From PALSA-612 sp035652235 (lineage in GTDB: Bacteria; Actinomycetota; Thermoleophilia; Gaiellales; Gaiellaceae): DNA of 64,000 bases. A program made the translations under genes and the position numbers. Of the stretch, positions 1 to 9,130 are shown one piece after another. The DNA is taken from contig DASREE010000014.1 of NCBI GenBank assembly GCA_035652235.1, positions 154,210-218,209 of the forward strand. The letters run 5' to 3'. The notes under the pieces are model-generated. The model saw only the letters and a list, made by a program, of their open reading frames with translations. It was not told where the DNA came from and ran no database searches. Within the stretch, counting starts at the first letter, position 1. Each line of letters begins with the position of its first letter.

Positions 1-69
1 CGAAGACCCGGCTGGTGTAAACGGCGCCCGGGGAAAACGGGTGCGGTGAGATGCGCGGAGAGGGCGGGT

Positions 70-294
70 CTACGCGGCGGCGACGCGCGGGCGCGAGCGC
101 TCGCGCCAGCTGACCGATCGGCACATCGGGCAGGGCGGGGTGGCGCGGCGCAGCACCGCCCCGTACCCGCACTCGGTGCAGACGACGTACCGCTGCGCAG
201 ACGGGGGAGCCGCCGGTCCGTCCCGCCACACGCCCCCGAGCTCGGCGGTCAGGTCGTCGCGATCTTCGTCCGCGTCGCGCAGCACGGTCGTCAT
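70..294 (-). CDS. Small zinc-ribbon protein
   Basis: A 74-residue protein whose C-terminal half carries two CxxC knuckles (CTEC at about residues 42-45 and CPMC at about 57-60), the layout of a rubredoxin or zinc-ribbon fold that probably binds one zinc or iron. The first 30 residues are acidic. An upstream in-frame ATG at 375 exists. The ATG at 294 is preferred because a GGAGGGA Shine-Dalgarno lies 6 bases upstream, one of the few good ones here. The role is unknown. It could be a small regulator or a structural zinc protein. Metal binding is inferred from the motif only. Confidence 0.7.
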   Translation of the reverse strand: MTTVLRDADEDRDDLTAELGGVWRDGPAAPPSAQRYVVCTECGYGAVLRRATPPCPMCRSVSWRERSRPRVAAA

Positions 295-423
295 CGAGTC
301 TCCCTCCACCTCGTCCCGGTCGAACGACTGCCTCGAGGCGAGAGATAGGCCGCGCGCCGCCGCGTTCAACCGCAACCGCGCGACGTCTGCCGGCGCTCGT
401 CCTGCCCGCCGGCGCGACTTGGG

Positions 424-870
424 TCAGGCGGCGCGGGAGGCGCTGACGGCGATCCGCGTCTCGACTGCGAGGTCGAGCGAGACGGAGACGAGGCACGTCT
501 CCTCCGCCGTGCACGCGATCCGCCGTGCGTCCTCCTCGCGCCCGGGCTCCGTCTCGAGCTCCAGCTCGAGCTCGACGCGGGTGAAGCCGAAGCGGCCGTC
601 GGAGCGCCGGCCGACGGTGCCGGCCCCCCGCACGGAGAGCCGCTGCAGCGGGAGCCGCTCGCGCTCCGCCAGGCCGGTCACGGTCACGGCGAGGCAGGAG
701 GCCGCGGCCGCGACGAACAGGTCCTCCGGGCTCCACAGCGTGGGATCGGTGCCGCGGAACTCGGGAGGCGGGGCGAGCTCGATCGGCTGCTTGCGCCCGA
801 CTCGCGCCGCTACGCGGCGCCCGCCGACCCAGTCGACCGCCACGGGGAAGCGGTACTCCTTCACGCGCAC
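424..870 (-). CDS. OsmC/Ohr-family protein
   Basis: About 148 residues matching the OsmC fold, a family of thiol peroxidases that reduce organic hydroperoxides in the cytoplasm. Both family cysteines are visible: AAASCLAV near residue 59 and AEETCLVS near residue 126. The motif SPEDLFVAAAASC is typical of OsmC-like rather than strict Ohr proteins. The start is uncertain because several GTG codons cluster at 862-876; 870 gives the best spacing to a GGGCGAGG. The frame stays open upstream through the antisense of the cytochrome gene into the hydrolase. That is taken as chance openness in high-GC DNA, since the intervening residues look like antisense sequence. Confidence 0.75.
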   Translation of the reverse strand: MRVKEYRFPVAVDWVGGRRVAARVGRKQPIELAPPPEFRGTDPTLWSPEDLFVAAAASCLAVTVTGLAERERLPLQRLSVRGAGTVGRRSDGRFGFTRVELELELETEPGREEDARRIACTAEETCLVSVSLDLAVETRIAVSASRAA

Positions 871-981
871 GACCACAAGCCTCGCCCGGCGGCGCCCGCC
901 CGCGCATCGGTGCTGCCCCCTGATGCGAAAGCCGTAGTTCTCCACAGTGCCCGCCTCGCACGCGTGTGCGAGCATCCGCCG

Positions 982-1755
982 GTGCGGCGTCCCTGGGATC
1001 CCGAGTCGGCGAGCGCCGTGTTCGTGCTCGCGGCGCTCGTCTTCGTCGGCGGCGCCTTCGCGGGCGGCGTCTTCCTCGGGCGGGCGACGAAGGGCGCCCG
1101 CACCATCGTGACGGCGGCGACCGCGACGCAGCCAGCCGCCAGCAGGGTGAGCCCGGACGTCGCCCAGGGGGCGCACGACTTCGTCAACTTCGCCTGCGCC
1201 CAGTGCCACGGGCCGAACGGCCGGGGCGGCGTCTCCCCCGACGTGCCGGCGCTGTCCGCTGCCAGCAAGCTGACGGCCGCCGAGCTGCGCGTGATCATCG
1301 ACCACGGGCTCGGCGAGTCGGCCAACCCGAAGAAGCCGTACATGCCCGTCTGGGGCGGCATCATCTCCGACCACCAGATCAACGACCTGATCGCCTACAT
1401 CCGGGCCGGCCTGCCCACCGTGCCGGCGGCCACGCCCGTCCAGGTACCGACCGACCAGGGCCTGCAGGTGGAAGGGCAGGCGCTCTACCAGCGCTACGGC
1501 TGCGTCAACTGCCACGGGCCGAACGGCCTCGGCGGCGTCCCCAACCCGCTCTCCCCCGACAAGACGATCCCCCCGCTCTCCGGCGCCGCCTTCTTCAAGG
1601 AGTTCGACACCGACCAGAAGATCATGGACGTGATTCGCTCGGGCAGCGTCATCGGCCGTCCGCCGATCGTGAGCATGCCGCACTGGGGCGGCATCCTCTC
1701 CGACCAGCAGCTGCGGGCGCTCGTCGCCTACATCAAGACGCTGAAGCGCGGCTGA
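982..1755 (+). CDS. Membrane-anchored diheme cytochrome c
   Basis: About 257 residues with one N-terminal membrane anchor (residues ~12-33) followed by two class I cytochrome c domains on the outer face. Each domain has a covalent heme site, ACAQCH and GCVNCH, both followed by GPNG and GG, so the two domains look like an internal duplication. Each domain also has a candidate axial Met in a similar context (MPVWGG and MPHWGG). It probably carries electrons between a quinol-oxidising complex and a terminal oxidase. The oxidase genes lie 25 kb away. In-frame GTG starts at 910 and 964 are also possible; 982 is chosen because it gives a short tail before the membrane segment. Confidence 0.8.
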   Translation: MRRPWDPESASAVFVLAALVFVGGAFAGGVFLGRATKGARTIVTAATATQPAASRVSPDVAQGAHDFVNFACAQCHGPNGRGGVSPDVPALSAASKLTAAELRVIIDHGLGESANPKKPYMPVWGGIISDHQINDLIAYIRAGLPTVPAATPVQVPTDQGLQVEGQALYQRYGCVNCHGPNGLGGVPNPLSPDKTIPPLSGAAFFKEFDTDQKIMDVIRSGSVIGRPPIVSMPHWGGILSDQQLRALVAYIKTLKRG

Positions 1756-2517
1756 CGAGCGCATCCAGGGGTCCCAGAAGGCGCGCCGTGCGGCGGCGGA
1801 GGTCAGCTTCGGGGCTGCGTGGTCGGCGACGAAGGAGCCGTGCGAGCGGACGACGACGAGGCGGCGGGCACGGCCCCGTCCGCCCAGCCACGACCAGAAG
1901 GCGTCCGCGCCGCTCCGCCCCGCGACGGTGTCCCGGTCGCCGACCTCGATGACGACCTCGACGGACCGTCCGAGCGGCGGAAGCGGAGCCCCGGCGACCG
2001 GCGCGGCCGGGAAGACGGCGTCGACGGCGCGCGGCTGCGGCAGCCCCCACGTGCGGGCATTGGCCGCGTAGGCGAAGGCGAGGCTCGCTCCGTACGAGTA
2101 GCCGGCCGCGACGAGGGGCAGCCTGTCCAGGCGCAGGCGTGCGAACCCCGTCTCGAGTCCGCGGCGCAGGGAGGCGACCCGCCCGGGGCCCTGCCCGTCG
2201 CCGCCCGTCTGGTAGGCGGGGAAGAGCACGACCGAGCCGCGGCTGGCGAGATGGTCGAGCCAGGGACGGAACTGCGCCACCCAGGCCGAGCCGGACGAGC
2301 GCGGCGTCGCCTTCCAGCCGTGCAGGAAGACGACGGCCGAGCGCGGCCGCGCCCGCGGCACGAGCATCCAGACGGCGGCGGCCCCGGAGCCGTAGGGGCC
2401 GGCGAGGACGTCCGGCGGTCCTCCCTCCGCCGGCTGCGCAGCACCAGCCGCGGCGCACGCGCCGACGACGGCCGCCGCTACGAGAGCGTGAGCACGAGTG
2501 CCGCGGACAGCACCCAC
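1733..2517 (-). CDS. Secreted alpha/beta hydrolase, frameshifted near the end
   Basis: The N-terminus is a signal peptide (residues ~1-30), followed by an alpha/beta hydrolase core: FLHGW oxyanion region, nucleophile elbow GYSYG (GxSxG), a candidate acid in GDRDTV and a candidate His in RSHGSF. The substrate is unknown. From the GTG at 2517 the frame has no stop before 424. In the next frame the sequence GPLDALVSRASAS followed by TGA at 1733-1735 makes a natural C-terminus if one G is restored in the GGG run at about 1773-1775. The coordinates given assume that shift. The gene overlaps the end of the UbiA gene by about 40 bases and converges on the cytochrome gene. Confidence 0.65.
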
Positions 2518-3386
2518 GCGCAGACCGAGACGAGGATCGGGACGTCGGTCAGGAGCAGATGGTCGGGCTCCTCGCCGGCGCCCCTGCGGCGGACGAGGAA
2601 GCGGTAGCGGAGCAGCGCCACGACGACGAAGGGGAGGGTCGTCGCGAGTTCTGCGGAGTCACGCGCGGTGAAGGCGTAGGCAGCGTAGGCGAGCACCGTC
2701 GCCGCCGCGGCCAGGTCGAGCAGCCGATCGAGCACGCGCAGCGAGTAGGAGGCGAGGACCGCTCGTCCGGGCGTCGCCTCGGCGTGCACGAGCACGAGTT
2801 CGGCACGGCGCTTCGCCATCGCGAGGAAGAGGGCGAGCAGGGCGGTGCAGGCGAGCAGCCAGGGCGAGATCCGCACCTGGACGGCGGCGGCCCCGGCCGC
2901 GGCGCGAACGACGAACAGCGCCGCGATCGTGGCGACGTCGAGCCCGACGACTCGCTTGAGCCCGAGCGTGTAGGCGAGCTGGCCGGCGAGAAACGAGCCG
3001 AGGAAGAGCAGCAGATGGGGGCCGAGCGCCGCCGCCGCGGCGACCGCCGCGGCCGCCAGCCCGGCGCAGAGCGCAAGCCCGGCGCGCGGCGAGAGAGCGC
3101 CGCTGGCGAGCGGGCGTTCCCGCTTCGTCGGGTGGCGGCGGTCGGCCTCGGCGTCGCGCAGGTCGTTCAGCAGGTAGGCCGCGCTCGAGGCGAGGCTGAA
3201 CGCGGCGACGGCGGTGGCCGCCTTGCCCCAGCTGTCCGCGTCGCCGAGCCTGCCGGCGAAGACGAGCGCCGCCACGAGGACGAGGTTCTTCGTCCACTGC
3301 CGCGGCCGGGCGGCGGCGACGAGCAGCCTGAGCGTCCGCCCATGGGCGCGCGCCGAGACGCCGCCGGCGAGCGCGGAATCGATCAC
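2478..3386 (-). CDS. UbiA-family prenyltransferase, decaprenyl-phosphate phosphoribosyltransferase-like
   Basis: 302 residues of a polytopic membrane protein of the UbiA superfamily. The first Asp-rich motif NDLRDAEADRRHP and the opening RPRQWTKN are characteristic of the branch that moves phosphoribose from PRPP onto decaprenyl phosphate, the precursor of decaprenyl-phospho-arabinose used for wall arabinan. Family members have about nine membrane helices, and the hydrophobic segments here fit. The GTG start overlaps the stop of the upstream glycosidase gene (GTGA at 3383-3386), so the two are translationally coupled. The broad family is certain. The exact substrate is inferred from motif similarity. 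Confidence 0.8.
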   Translation of the reverse strand: MIDSALAGGVSARAHGRTLRLLVAAARPRQWTKNLVLVAALVFAGRLGDADSWGKAATAVAAFSLASSAAYLLNDLRDAEADRRHPTKRERPLASGALSPRAGLALCAGLAAAAVAAAAALGPHLLLFLGSFLAGQLAYTLGLKRVVGLDVATIAALFVVRAAAGAAAVQVRISPWLLACTALLALFLAMAKRRAELVLVHAEATPGRAVLASYSLRVLDRLLDLAAAATVLAYAAYAFTARDSAELATTLPFVVVALLRYRFLVRRRGAGEEPDHLLLTDVPILVSVCAWVLSAALVLTLS

Positions 3387-4633
3387 CGGAAGGGCACGGT
3401 CGCCGGCAGCCGCCCGTTCGTGCGATAGACGGCGAAGAAGTCGCGGTCGTCGGGGACGAGGTAGCGCGTCGCCGGCTGCTGCCCGTTGGGGACGACCTTC
3501 AGCGGCCCGCGCGCGCCCCAGCCGGAGTAGGCGACGAAGGTCGGCCACTCGGGGTTGATGTCGAGCTCGATCGCCCGGACGGCGCCGGCCCGGACGAGGG
3601 CGGCGGCGAGCGTCTTCACCGTCTGCAGGTCGGCGGCGAGGTAGATCAGGTTGCCCCGGCGGTCGATTCCGAGGCCGGAGCGCCACACCCTGACGGCGTC
3701 GCCGAGCGTGTTGCCCCAGTTGCGCCTGCTGTCCAGGAGCGGGCTGGGGCGACCGCGGACGACGATCAGCGGCAGGTTCTGACGGGCGAGGACGACGGAC
3801 GGTCCGGGCTGGCCGCCCCCGTTCCAGGAGACGATGTTGACGTGCCCGTCGCGGTATGCGACGACGGTCCCGTCGCCGGAGCGGAGCGGCTCGGCCGTGC
3901 GGCCGTCGACGACGAAGCCGCCGTGTCCGTCGCCGTACGTGAAGCCGCTGTTGAAGGTCGCCACGAGGCGGCGCCGCTCTCCGGGCGGGACCTCCATCGG
4001 CCCGCGTGGAGACGCCCCCGGCGGCTCGTAGCGGCCGGGGTAGAGGCCGAGGCGAGTCCTCGTATGGTCGATCCAGGCGACGTAGGCGACGACGCGCGGA
4101 TAGTCGCGGTCGGAACGGAAGGTCGTGACGAGAAGCGGCGGCGCTCCGCGCACGTCGGGTCCCACCCGGCGCCAGACCCCCTCTCCGGGCAGCGGGGGGT
4201 GGAGGACCGGCTGGATCCGCGGCGGCCGATAGGGCCGCGCGGCGTGTGGTGAGCGGGGGGCCACGGTCGTCCGGGCGAGGCGGAGGCCGACGGTCGGCAG
4301 GCGCCTCAGCGTCGGCCCGCCCTTCTTCGGCGTGTGCCAGGAGTACCAGTAGCGCTCGGCCGTGTCCACGAGCCAGGCGCCGTGATGGCTCCTGATCCAC
4401 TCGACCGTGCGCACGGAGAGCGGCAGGCTCGACGGTCTCGCCATCGTGCTCGCGTACGAGTAGACGACCGGCGCCAGCAGGCCGAGGAGAAGGAGGACGA
4501 GCACGATGCGCAGACGGCGCCGTCGCCGCGCCCGCCGGCGCCGCGCGCGCCGCTCGTCGCCGACGGCATCCCGCTCGGAGGCGGCCGAGACCCCGGCAGC
4601 CGACGTTCTCGGCCGGTCGAGCAGCGGACCCAC
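3383..4633 (-). CDS. Membrane-anchored phosphodiester glycosidase (NAGPA-domain) protein
   Basis: 416 residues: an Arg-rich cytoplasmic tail (~28-41), one membrane helix (~42-60), then an extracytoplasmic domain of the NAGPA/phosphodiester glycosidase family (PF09992). Recognisable family segments are FNSGFTYGDG, RNWGNTLGD, NLIYLAAD and AIELDINPEW. Members hydrolyse sugar-1-phosphodiester links, so a role in trimming surface glycan is plausible. The GTG at 4633 is chosen because a TACCGT hexamer lies 8 bases upstream (4642-4647), the leaderless spacing seen elsewhere in the window. The gene heads an operon with the UbiA-type gene. Confidence 0.78.
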   Translation of the reverse strand: MGPLLDRPRTSAAGVSAASERDAVGDERRARRRRARRRRRLRIVLVLLLLGLLAPVVYSYASTMARPSSLPLSVRTVEWIRSHHGAWLVDTAERYWYSWHTPKKGGPTLRRLPTVGLRLARTTVAPRSPHAARPYRPPRIQPVLHPPLPGEGVWRRVGPDVRGAPPLLVTTFRSDRDYPRVVAYVAWIDHTRTRLGLYPGRYEPPGASPRGPMEVPPGERRRLVATFNSGFTYGDGHGGFVVDGRTAEPLRSGDGTVVAYRDGHVNIVSWNGGGQPGPSVVLARQNLPLIVVRGRPSPLLDSRRNWGNTLGDAVRVWRSGLGIDRRGNLIYLAADLQTVKTLAAALVRAGAVRAIELDINPEWPTFVAYSGWGARGPLKVVPNGQQPATRYLVPDDRDFFAVYRTNGRLPATVPFR

Positions 4634-4783
4634 GCACCGACACGGTACCGTCGGCGCGTGAGAGAACCATGAACGACCGCTCCGCCCGGTGGTTCGAGAC
4701 GTCCGGCCGGCGCATAAGAGTTTCGTAAACGGCGCCGCCCGGCTCGGCAACGCGCCGGCGTCGACGGCTAGCATGAGCGCCCG

Positions 4784-5728
4784 GTGGCCACCGCGGTCGT
4801 GACGGGCGGAGCCGGCTTCCTCGGCTCCCATCTCTGCGATTACCTCCTCGCACGCGGCGAGCGCGTGATCTGCGTCGACAACCTGGAGACGAGCACGCTC
4901 CGCAACATCGAGCACATTCGCTCGGACGACTTCGTCTTCCGCAACCACGACATGGTCGAGCACCTGGAGATCGACGAGCCGGTCGACTTCGTCTACCACC
5001 TGGCCGCGCTCGCCAGCCCGATCGACTACCTGCGCCAACCACTGCACTCGCTCAAGGTCGGCTCCTACGGGACGCACAACGCGCTCGGCCTGGCGAAGTT
5101 CAAGCGGGCCCGCTTCCTGCTCGCGTCGACGAGCGAAGTGTACGGCGACCCGCTCGTCCACCCGCAGCCGGAGAGCTACTGGGGGAACGTCAACCCGATC
5201 GGGCCGCGCGGGGTATACGACGAGGCCAAGCGCTACGCGGAGGCGCTGACGATGGCCTACCACGGCCAGCAGGGCGTGGACACGGTCATCGTCCGCATCT
5301 TCAACACGTACGGCCCGCGCATGCGTCCCTACGACGGGCGCGCGATCCCGACGTTCGTCCGGCAGGCGCTGGCGGGCGAGCCGCTGACGGTGTTCGGCGA
5401 CGGCTCCCAGACGCGCAGCTTCTGCTACGTCGACGACCTCATCCGCGGTCTGCACCTGCTGGCGACGAGCTCGGAGCATCTGCCCGTCAACCTCGGCAAC
5501 CCCGCCGAGTACACGCTGCTCGAGCTCGCCCAGACGGTGCTCGAGGTGACAGGCTCGCCGAGCGAGATCGTCTTCCAGGCGCTGCCGGTCGACGACCCCA
5601 AGGTGCGCCAGCCGGACATCACCCGGGCGCGGCAGGTGCTCGGCTGGGAGCCGGTCGTCTCGCTCGAGGAGGGCCTGCGGCGCCTCGTCGACTCGCTCCA
5701 GATCAGGGCGGGAGTCGTTGACACGTAG
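4784..5728 (+). CDS. NAD-dependent epimerase/dehydratase, UDP-glucuronate decarboxylase-like
   Basis: 314 residues of the extended short-chain dehydrogenase family. The Rossmann glycine motif GGAGFLG is at residues 8-14, the catalytic Ser/Thr lies in STSEVYG (115-121), and the YxxxK pair is Y145/K149. The segment running from STSEVYG through PRGVYDEAKR is typical of UDP-glucuronate decarboxylase (UDP-xylose synthase). It would supply a pentose nucleotide for the surrounding glycosyltransferases. The GTG start has TAGCAT 9 bases upstream. The stop overlaps the start of the next gene. UDP-xylose as product is likely but unproven. Confidence 0.8.
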   Translation: MATAVVTGGAGFLGSHLCDYLLARGERVICVDNLETSTLRNIEHIRSDDFVFRNHDMVEHLEIDEPVDFVYHLAALASPIDYLRQPLHSLKVGSYGTHNALGLAKFKRARFLLASTSEVYGDPLVHPQPESYWGNVNPIGPRGVYDEAKRYAEALTMAYHGQQGVDTVIVRIFNTYGPRMRPYDGRAIPTFVRQALAGEPLTVFGDGSQTRSFCYVDDLIRGLHLLATSSEHLPVNLGNPAEYTLLELAQTVLEVTGSPSEIVFQALPVDDPKVRQPDITRARQVLGWEPVVSLEEGLRRLVDSLQIRAGVVDT

Positions 5729-6902
5729 GCGGCTCGCCGCGCTCGTCGCGGCGGCCGTTGCGGTGGCCGGCGTCGGTGTCGCGACGACGACGCTGTCCGC
5801 CTCCGGAGATACGCGCGCCGCCTCCTCGCGGACGATGCTCGTCGGCCTGTACGACGAAGGCGCGACGCTGTACGGGAACCCGGCTGCCGTCTTCCCGGTC
5901 TTCCGGGCGCTGCACGCCCAGGTGATCCGGCTGAACCTGCACTGGGGCGGCCCGGCCGCCGTCGCGCCGACGCGGCCGCTCGACCCCGTCGACCCCAACG
6001 ACTCCGCCTACGACTGGGCGCCGTACGACCGCGCGGTGCAGTACGCGGCGAGGTACGGGTTGCAGGTGCTGTTCTCGATCGTCGGCACCCCGTCGTGGGC
6101 GAGCGGCGCCACCGGCTGGAACCACGCGCCCCGCAACCCGCGCGACCTGCGTGACTTCGCCGTTGCCGCCGCCACCCGCTACAGCGGCACGTGGACGTCG
6201 ACGGACGGCGCCCGCCTGCCGGCGGTGCACCTGTGGGTGGCGTGGAACGAGCCGAACAACCCTGTCTTCCTGGTGCCGCAGTACCGCCGCGTCGGCGGCA
6301 AGTGGGTCGTCGAGAGCGCGATCGAGTACGCGAAGATCTGCAACGCGATCTACTCGGGCATCCACGCCGCGCGCGTGCCGGGCGAGCAGGTTGCCTGCGG
6401 CGTGACCGCGCCGCGCGGCAACAACAACCCGTCCGGCGCGCGCGCGTCCGTCTCGCCGCTCGTCTTCGTCCGGGCGCTGCACGCGGCCGGGCTCGAGCGC
6501 TTCGACGCGTTCGCGCACCACCCCTACGCGGTCAGCCCGACGGAGACGCCGGCTGAGAAGCCGCGCTCGGTGGCCGGGAAGGCGCCGACGGCGGTCACGC
6601 TCGGCAACATCGACACCCTGATCTCGCTCGTCACGCGCTACTGGGGCCGCAAGCCGATCTGGATCACCGAGTATGGCTACCAGACGAACCCGCCCGACCG
6701 CTTCGCAGGCGTGCCCTGGGCGAAGCAGGCGCAGTACCTGACGCAGTCGTTCGCGATCGCGCGCGCCAACCCCCGGATCACGCTCATGCTCTGGTTCCTG
6801 CTCCGCGACGAGCCCGACCTCGCCGGCTGGCAGTCGGGCCTGGAGACGGTGACGGGGAAGAAGAAGCCCGCCTTCGCCGCGTTCCAGCACCTACCTCATT
6901 GA
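5718..6902 (+). CDS. Secreted glycoside hydrolase, clan GH-A (GH39-like)
   Basis: 394 residues with a signal peptide (1-~28) and a TIM-barrel glycosidase domain. The clan GH-A acid/base Glu is E178 in WNEPN, and the nucleophile Glu is E318 in WITEYG. The family comparison (xylosidase or iduronidase-like GH39 and relatives) is from motif memory. The TTG start at 5718 lies inside the end of the epimerase gene and has an AGGGCGGGAG Shine-Dalgarno. The pairing with a UDP-xylose-type enzyme hints at a pentose-containing glycan as substrate. The 3-prime end overlaps the convergent GT4 gene by 12 bases. Confidence 0.78.
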   Translation: MTRRRLAALVAAAVAVAGVGVATTTLSASGDTRAASSRTMLVGLYDEGATLYGNPAAVFPVFRALHAQVIRLNLHWGGPAAVAPTRPLDPVDPNDSAYDWAPYDRAVQYAARYGLQVLFSIVGTPSWASGATGWNHAPRNPRDLRDFAVAAATRYSGTWTSTDGARLPAVHLWVAWNEPNNPVFLVPQYRRVGGKWVVESAIEYAKICNAIYSGIHAARVPGEQVACGVTAPRGNNNPSGARASVSPLVFVRALHAAGLERFDAFAHHPYAVSPTETPAEKPRSVAGKAPTAVTLGNIDTLISLVTRYWGRKPIWITEYGYQTNPPDRFAGVPWAKQAQYLTQSFAIARANPRITLMLWFLLRDEPDLAGWQSGLETVTGKKKPAFAAFQHLPH

Positions 6903-8123
6903 GCGGCGGAGACCGTTCTCAGGCGCGGCCCCGACGGGCCGGATGCCGTTCGCCGCGAGCAGCGAGCGATACAGGCGGTCGACGTCGTCGAGCAGCCGCT
7001 CGACGGCGTAGCGCTGGAGGACGCGCTCCCGGCCGGCCTCGCCCATGCGCCGGCGCAGCTGCGGGTCGGCGGCGAGCCGCGCGAGCCGTTCGGCCATCGC
7101 GTCCACGTCGCCCGGCTCGACGAGGAAGCCGTCCACCTCGTCGCGGACGACGTCGGGGACGCCGCCGACGCGCGTCGCGACGACGGGGCGCCTGCCGGCG
7201 AGGGCCTCGATCGCGCTCACGGGGGTGCCCTCGTTCGCCGACGGCAGGATGAGGGCGTCGAAGGCGGCGTAGAAGGGCGCCACGTCCTCCTGGTAGCCGA
7301 GGAAGTAGGTGTGGCGGACGACGCCGAGCTCGTACGCGCGCTGCTCGATCGCCTCGCGCTCGGGGCCGTCGCCGACCAGGCACAGGCAGGCGTCGACGCC
7401 GAGCTCGCGCAGGCGGCGGAGCGCGGCGAGCACGTCGTCCGTCCGCTTGACAGCGGTCATGCGGCCGATCCAGCCGACCGTGAACCGCTGCGGCGGGATC
7501 CCGAGCAGGCGGCGCGTGCGTACGCCCTGCTCGGCGTCCGAGGCGCCCACCCGCTCGGGCAGCTCGATGCCGAGCCGGATGACGGTGAACCGCTCGCGCG
7601 GCGCCACCCCGAGCGAGACGAGGTCGTCGCGCACCTCCGGGCTGACGGCGACGAGGGCGGTCGTCGTGCGGGCGAGCGCCTGCTCGAGCCGCCGGAAGAA
7701 GCCGGCGCGGACCGGGTCGAAGTAGCCGCGCAGGACGTGGCCGTGGAAGGTGTGCACGACGATCGGCGGTCTCGCGCCGCCCGCGAGCAGCGCCCCCAGC
7801 CGGCCGATGGCGCCGGCCTTGGCCGTGTGCGTGTGCAGGATGTGCGGGCGGACGCGGCGGATGATCCCCGCCAACCGGTACACCGCCCGCAGGTCGCGCA
7901 GCGGCGAGATCTCCCGGTGCAGCTCGGCGAGCGTGACGATGGGCACGCCCAGGCGCTCGGCGACGCCGGCCATCGACTCCTCGCCGCGCGCGAGGCTCCC
8001 GGCCACGAGCGTCGTCTCGTAGCCACGCTCGGCGAGCCCCGCGGACAGGTAGGCGACGTGCAGCGCCGGCCCGCCCATGTTCAGGCGCGCGATGACGCGC
8101 AGCACGCGAACCGGCTCAACCAA
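6891..8123 (-). CDS. GT4 glycosyltransferase
   Basis: 410 residues with a two-Rossmann GT-B fold. The N-terminal acceptor domain shows the GGPALHV loop typical of GT4, and the C-terminal donor domain has GRMTAVKR and the E-x7-E motif around NEGTPVSAIEALA. It is cytoplasmic or membrane-associated and adds a hexose to a lipid-linked glycan. Substrates cannot be read from sequence. Translation appears to begin at TTG 8123, overlapping the stop of the upstream epimerase gene by 8 bases. It is transcribed with the epimerase, and probably with the methyltransferase and ligase genes upstream. Confidence 0.85.
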   Translation of the reverse strand: MVEPVRVLRVIARLNMGGPALHVAYLSAGLAERGYETTLVAGSLARGEESMAGVAERLGVPIVTLAELHREISPLRDLRAVYRLAGIIRRVRPHILHTHTAKAGAIGRLGALLAGGARPPIVVHTFHGHVLRGYFDPVRAGFFRRLEQALARTTTALVAVSPEVRDDLVSLGVAPRERFTVIRLGIELPERVGASDAEQGVRTRRLLGIPPQRFTVGWIGRMTAVKRTDDVLAALRRLRELGVDACLCLVGDGPEREAIEQRAYELGVVRHTYFLGYQEDVAPFYAAFDALILPSANEGTPVSAIEALAGRRPVVATRVGGVPDVVRDEVDGFLVEPGDVDAMAERLARLAADPQLRRRMGEAGRERVLQRYAVERLLDDVDRLYRSLLAANGIRPVGAAPENGLRRSMR

Positions 8124-9045
8124 CGAGGAACTCGGCCGTGGCGCGCAGCCCGTCCTCGAGGCTGACCGTGGGCGCGTAACCGAGCGTCTCGCGGGCGGCG
8201 CCGATGTCCGCCCACGAGTGGCGGATGTCGCCCGGCCGCGGCGGGGCGTGGCGCCGCTCGACGGGACGGTCGAGGATGCGGCCGATGAGGTCGGCGAGGG
8301 CGTTCACCGTCGCCGCCGAGCCCGCCGACACGTTGAAGATGCGCCCGTTCACCCCGGCGGCATCCGCCGCGGCGATCGTCGCGTCGATCACGTTCGACAC
8401 GTAGGTGAAGTCCTTCGACTGCTCGCCGTCGCCGTGGATGGTGACGGGCCGGCCGGCGGCGATCGCGGCGATGAACAGAGGGACGACGGCCGCGTACTGC
8501 GAGGAGGGGCTCTGGCGAGGGCCGAAGACGTTGAAGTAGCGGAGCGCGACCGTCTCCAGGCGGTCGTAGACACGGGCGAAGCTGACGCAGTAGCGCTCGG
8601 CGGCGAGCTTGGCCACCCCGTAGGGCGAGATCGGGTCGGGCGCCGCCTGCTCCGGGATGGGCAGCGTCTCCTGCGGCCCGTAGACGGAGGACGAGGAGGC
8701 GAACACGACCCGGCGCACGCCCTCGTCGCGCGCCGCGAGCAGCACGTTCAACGTTCCCTCCACGTTGACCGCGGTCGAGGTGAGCGGGTCCTGTACCGAG
8801 CGCGGCACCGACCCGAGCGCGCCGAGGTGGAAGACGACCTCGACGCCGCGCACGGCGTTGTGGACGCGCTCGTAGCTTCGCAGCTCGCCCTCGACGACCT
8901 CCACGTCGAGACCGTCGAGGTTGGCGCGCGCCCCCGTGGAGAAGTTGTCGAGGACGCGCACCTCGTCGCCCCGCTCGAGCAGCGTCCGCACGAGGTTCGA
9001 ACCGATGAAGCCCGCGCCTCCGGTGACGAGCACGAGCCGGCTCAC
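8116..9045 (-). CDS. NAD-dependent sugar nucleotide epimerase
   Basis: 309 residues, extended SDR fold. GGAGFIGSN is the NAD-binding motif, SSSSVYG holds the catalytic Ser, and PYGVAK supplies the YxxxK pair. The layout fits UDP-hexose or UDP-HexNAc 4-epimerases of the GalE/WbpP type. The GTG at 9045 is chosen over the in-frame start at 9105 because a GGAGAGG Shine-Dalgarno sits at the right distance and the protein then begins directly with the Rossmann strand. It probably makes a galacto-configured sugar nucleotide for the neighbouring transferases. Confidence 0.82.
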   Translation of the reverse strand: MSRLVLVTGGAGFIGSNLVRTLLERGDEVRVLDNFSTGARANLDGLDVEVVEGELRSYERVHNAVRGVEVVFHLGALGSVPRSVQDPLTSTAVNVEGTLNVLLAARDEGVRRVVFASSSSVYGPQETLPIPEQAAPDPISPYGVAKLAAERYCVSFARVYDRLETVALRYFNVFGPRQSPSSQYAAVVPLFIAAIAAGRPVTIHGDGEQSKDFTYVSNVIDATIAAADAAGVNGRIFNVSAGSAATVNALADLIGRILDRPVERRHAPPRPGDIRHSWADIGAARETLGYAPTVSLEDGLRATAEFLVG

Positions 9046-9130
9046 GGCACACCTCTCCGCGTCGCCGCGGGCCGGTCGCTCGCCGCCGCCGGCGTCCTTC
9101 CGCACGTCGGCCGCACCTCCGCTTCGCGCC

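Noticed and set aside
1..69. Possible terminator or gene end at the left edge
   Set aside because: No coding frame or convincing stem-loop with a T-run was seen; nothing is claimed there.
935..949. TAGTTC six bases before a GTG at 947 as promoter of the cytochrome gene
   Set aside because: That GTG is not in frame with the cytochrome coding sequence.
424..2517. A single 697-residue hydrolase-OsmC fusion protein
   Set aside because: The middle third reads as antisense of a two-heme cytochrome c with clear CxxCH motifs, and a one-base shift gives the hydrolase its own stop.
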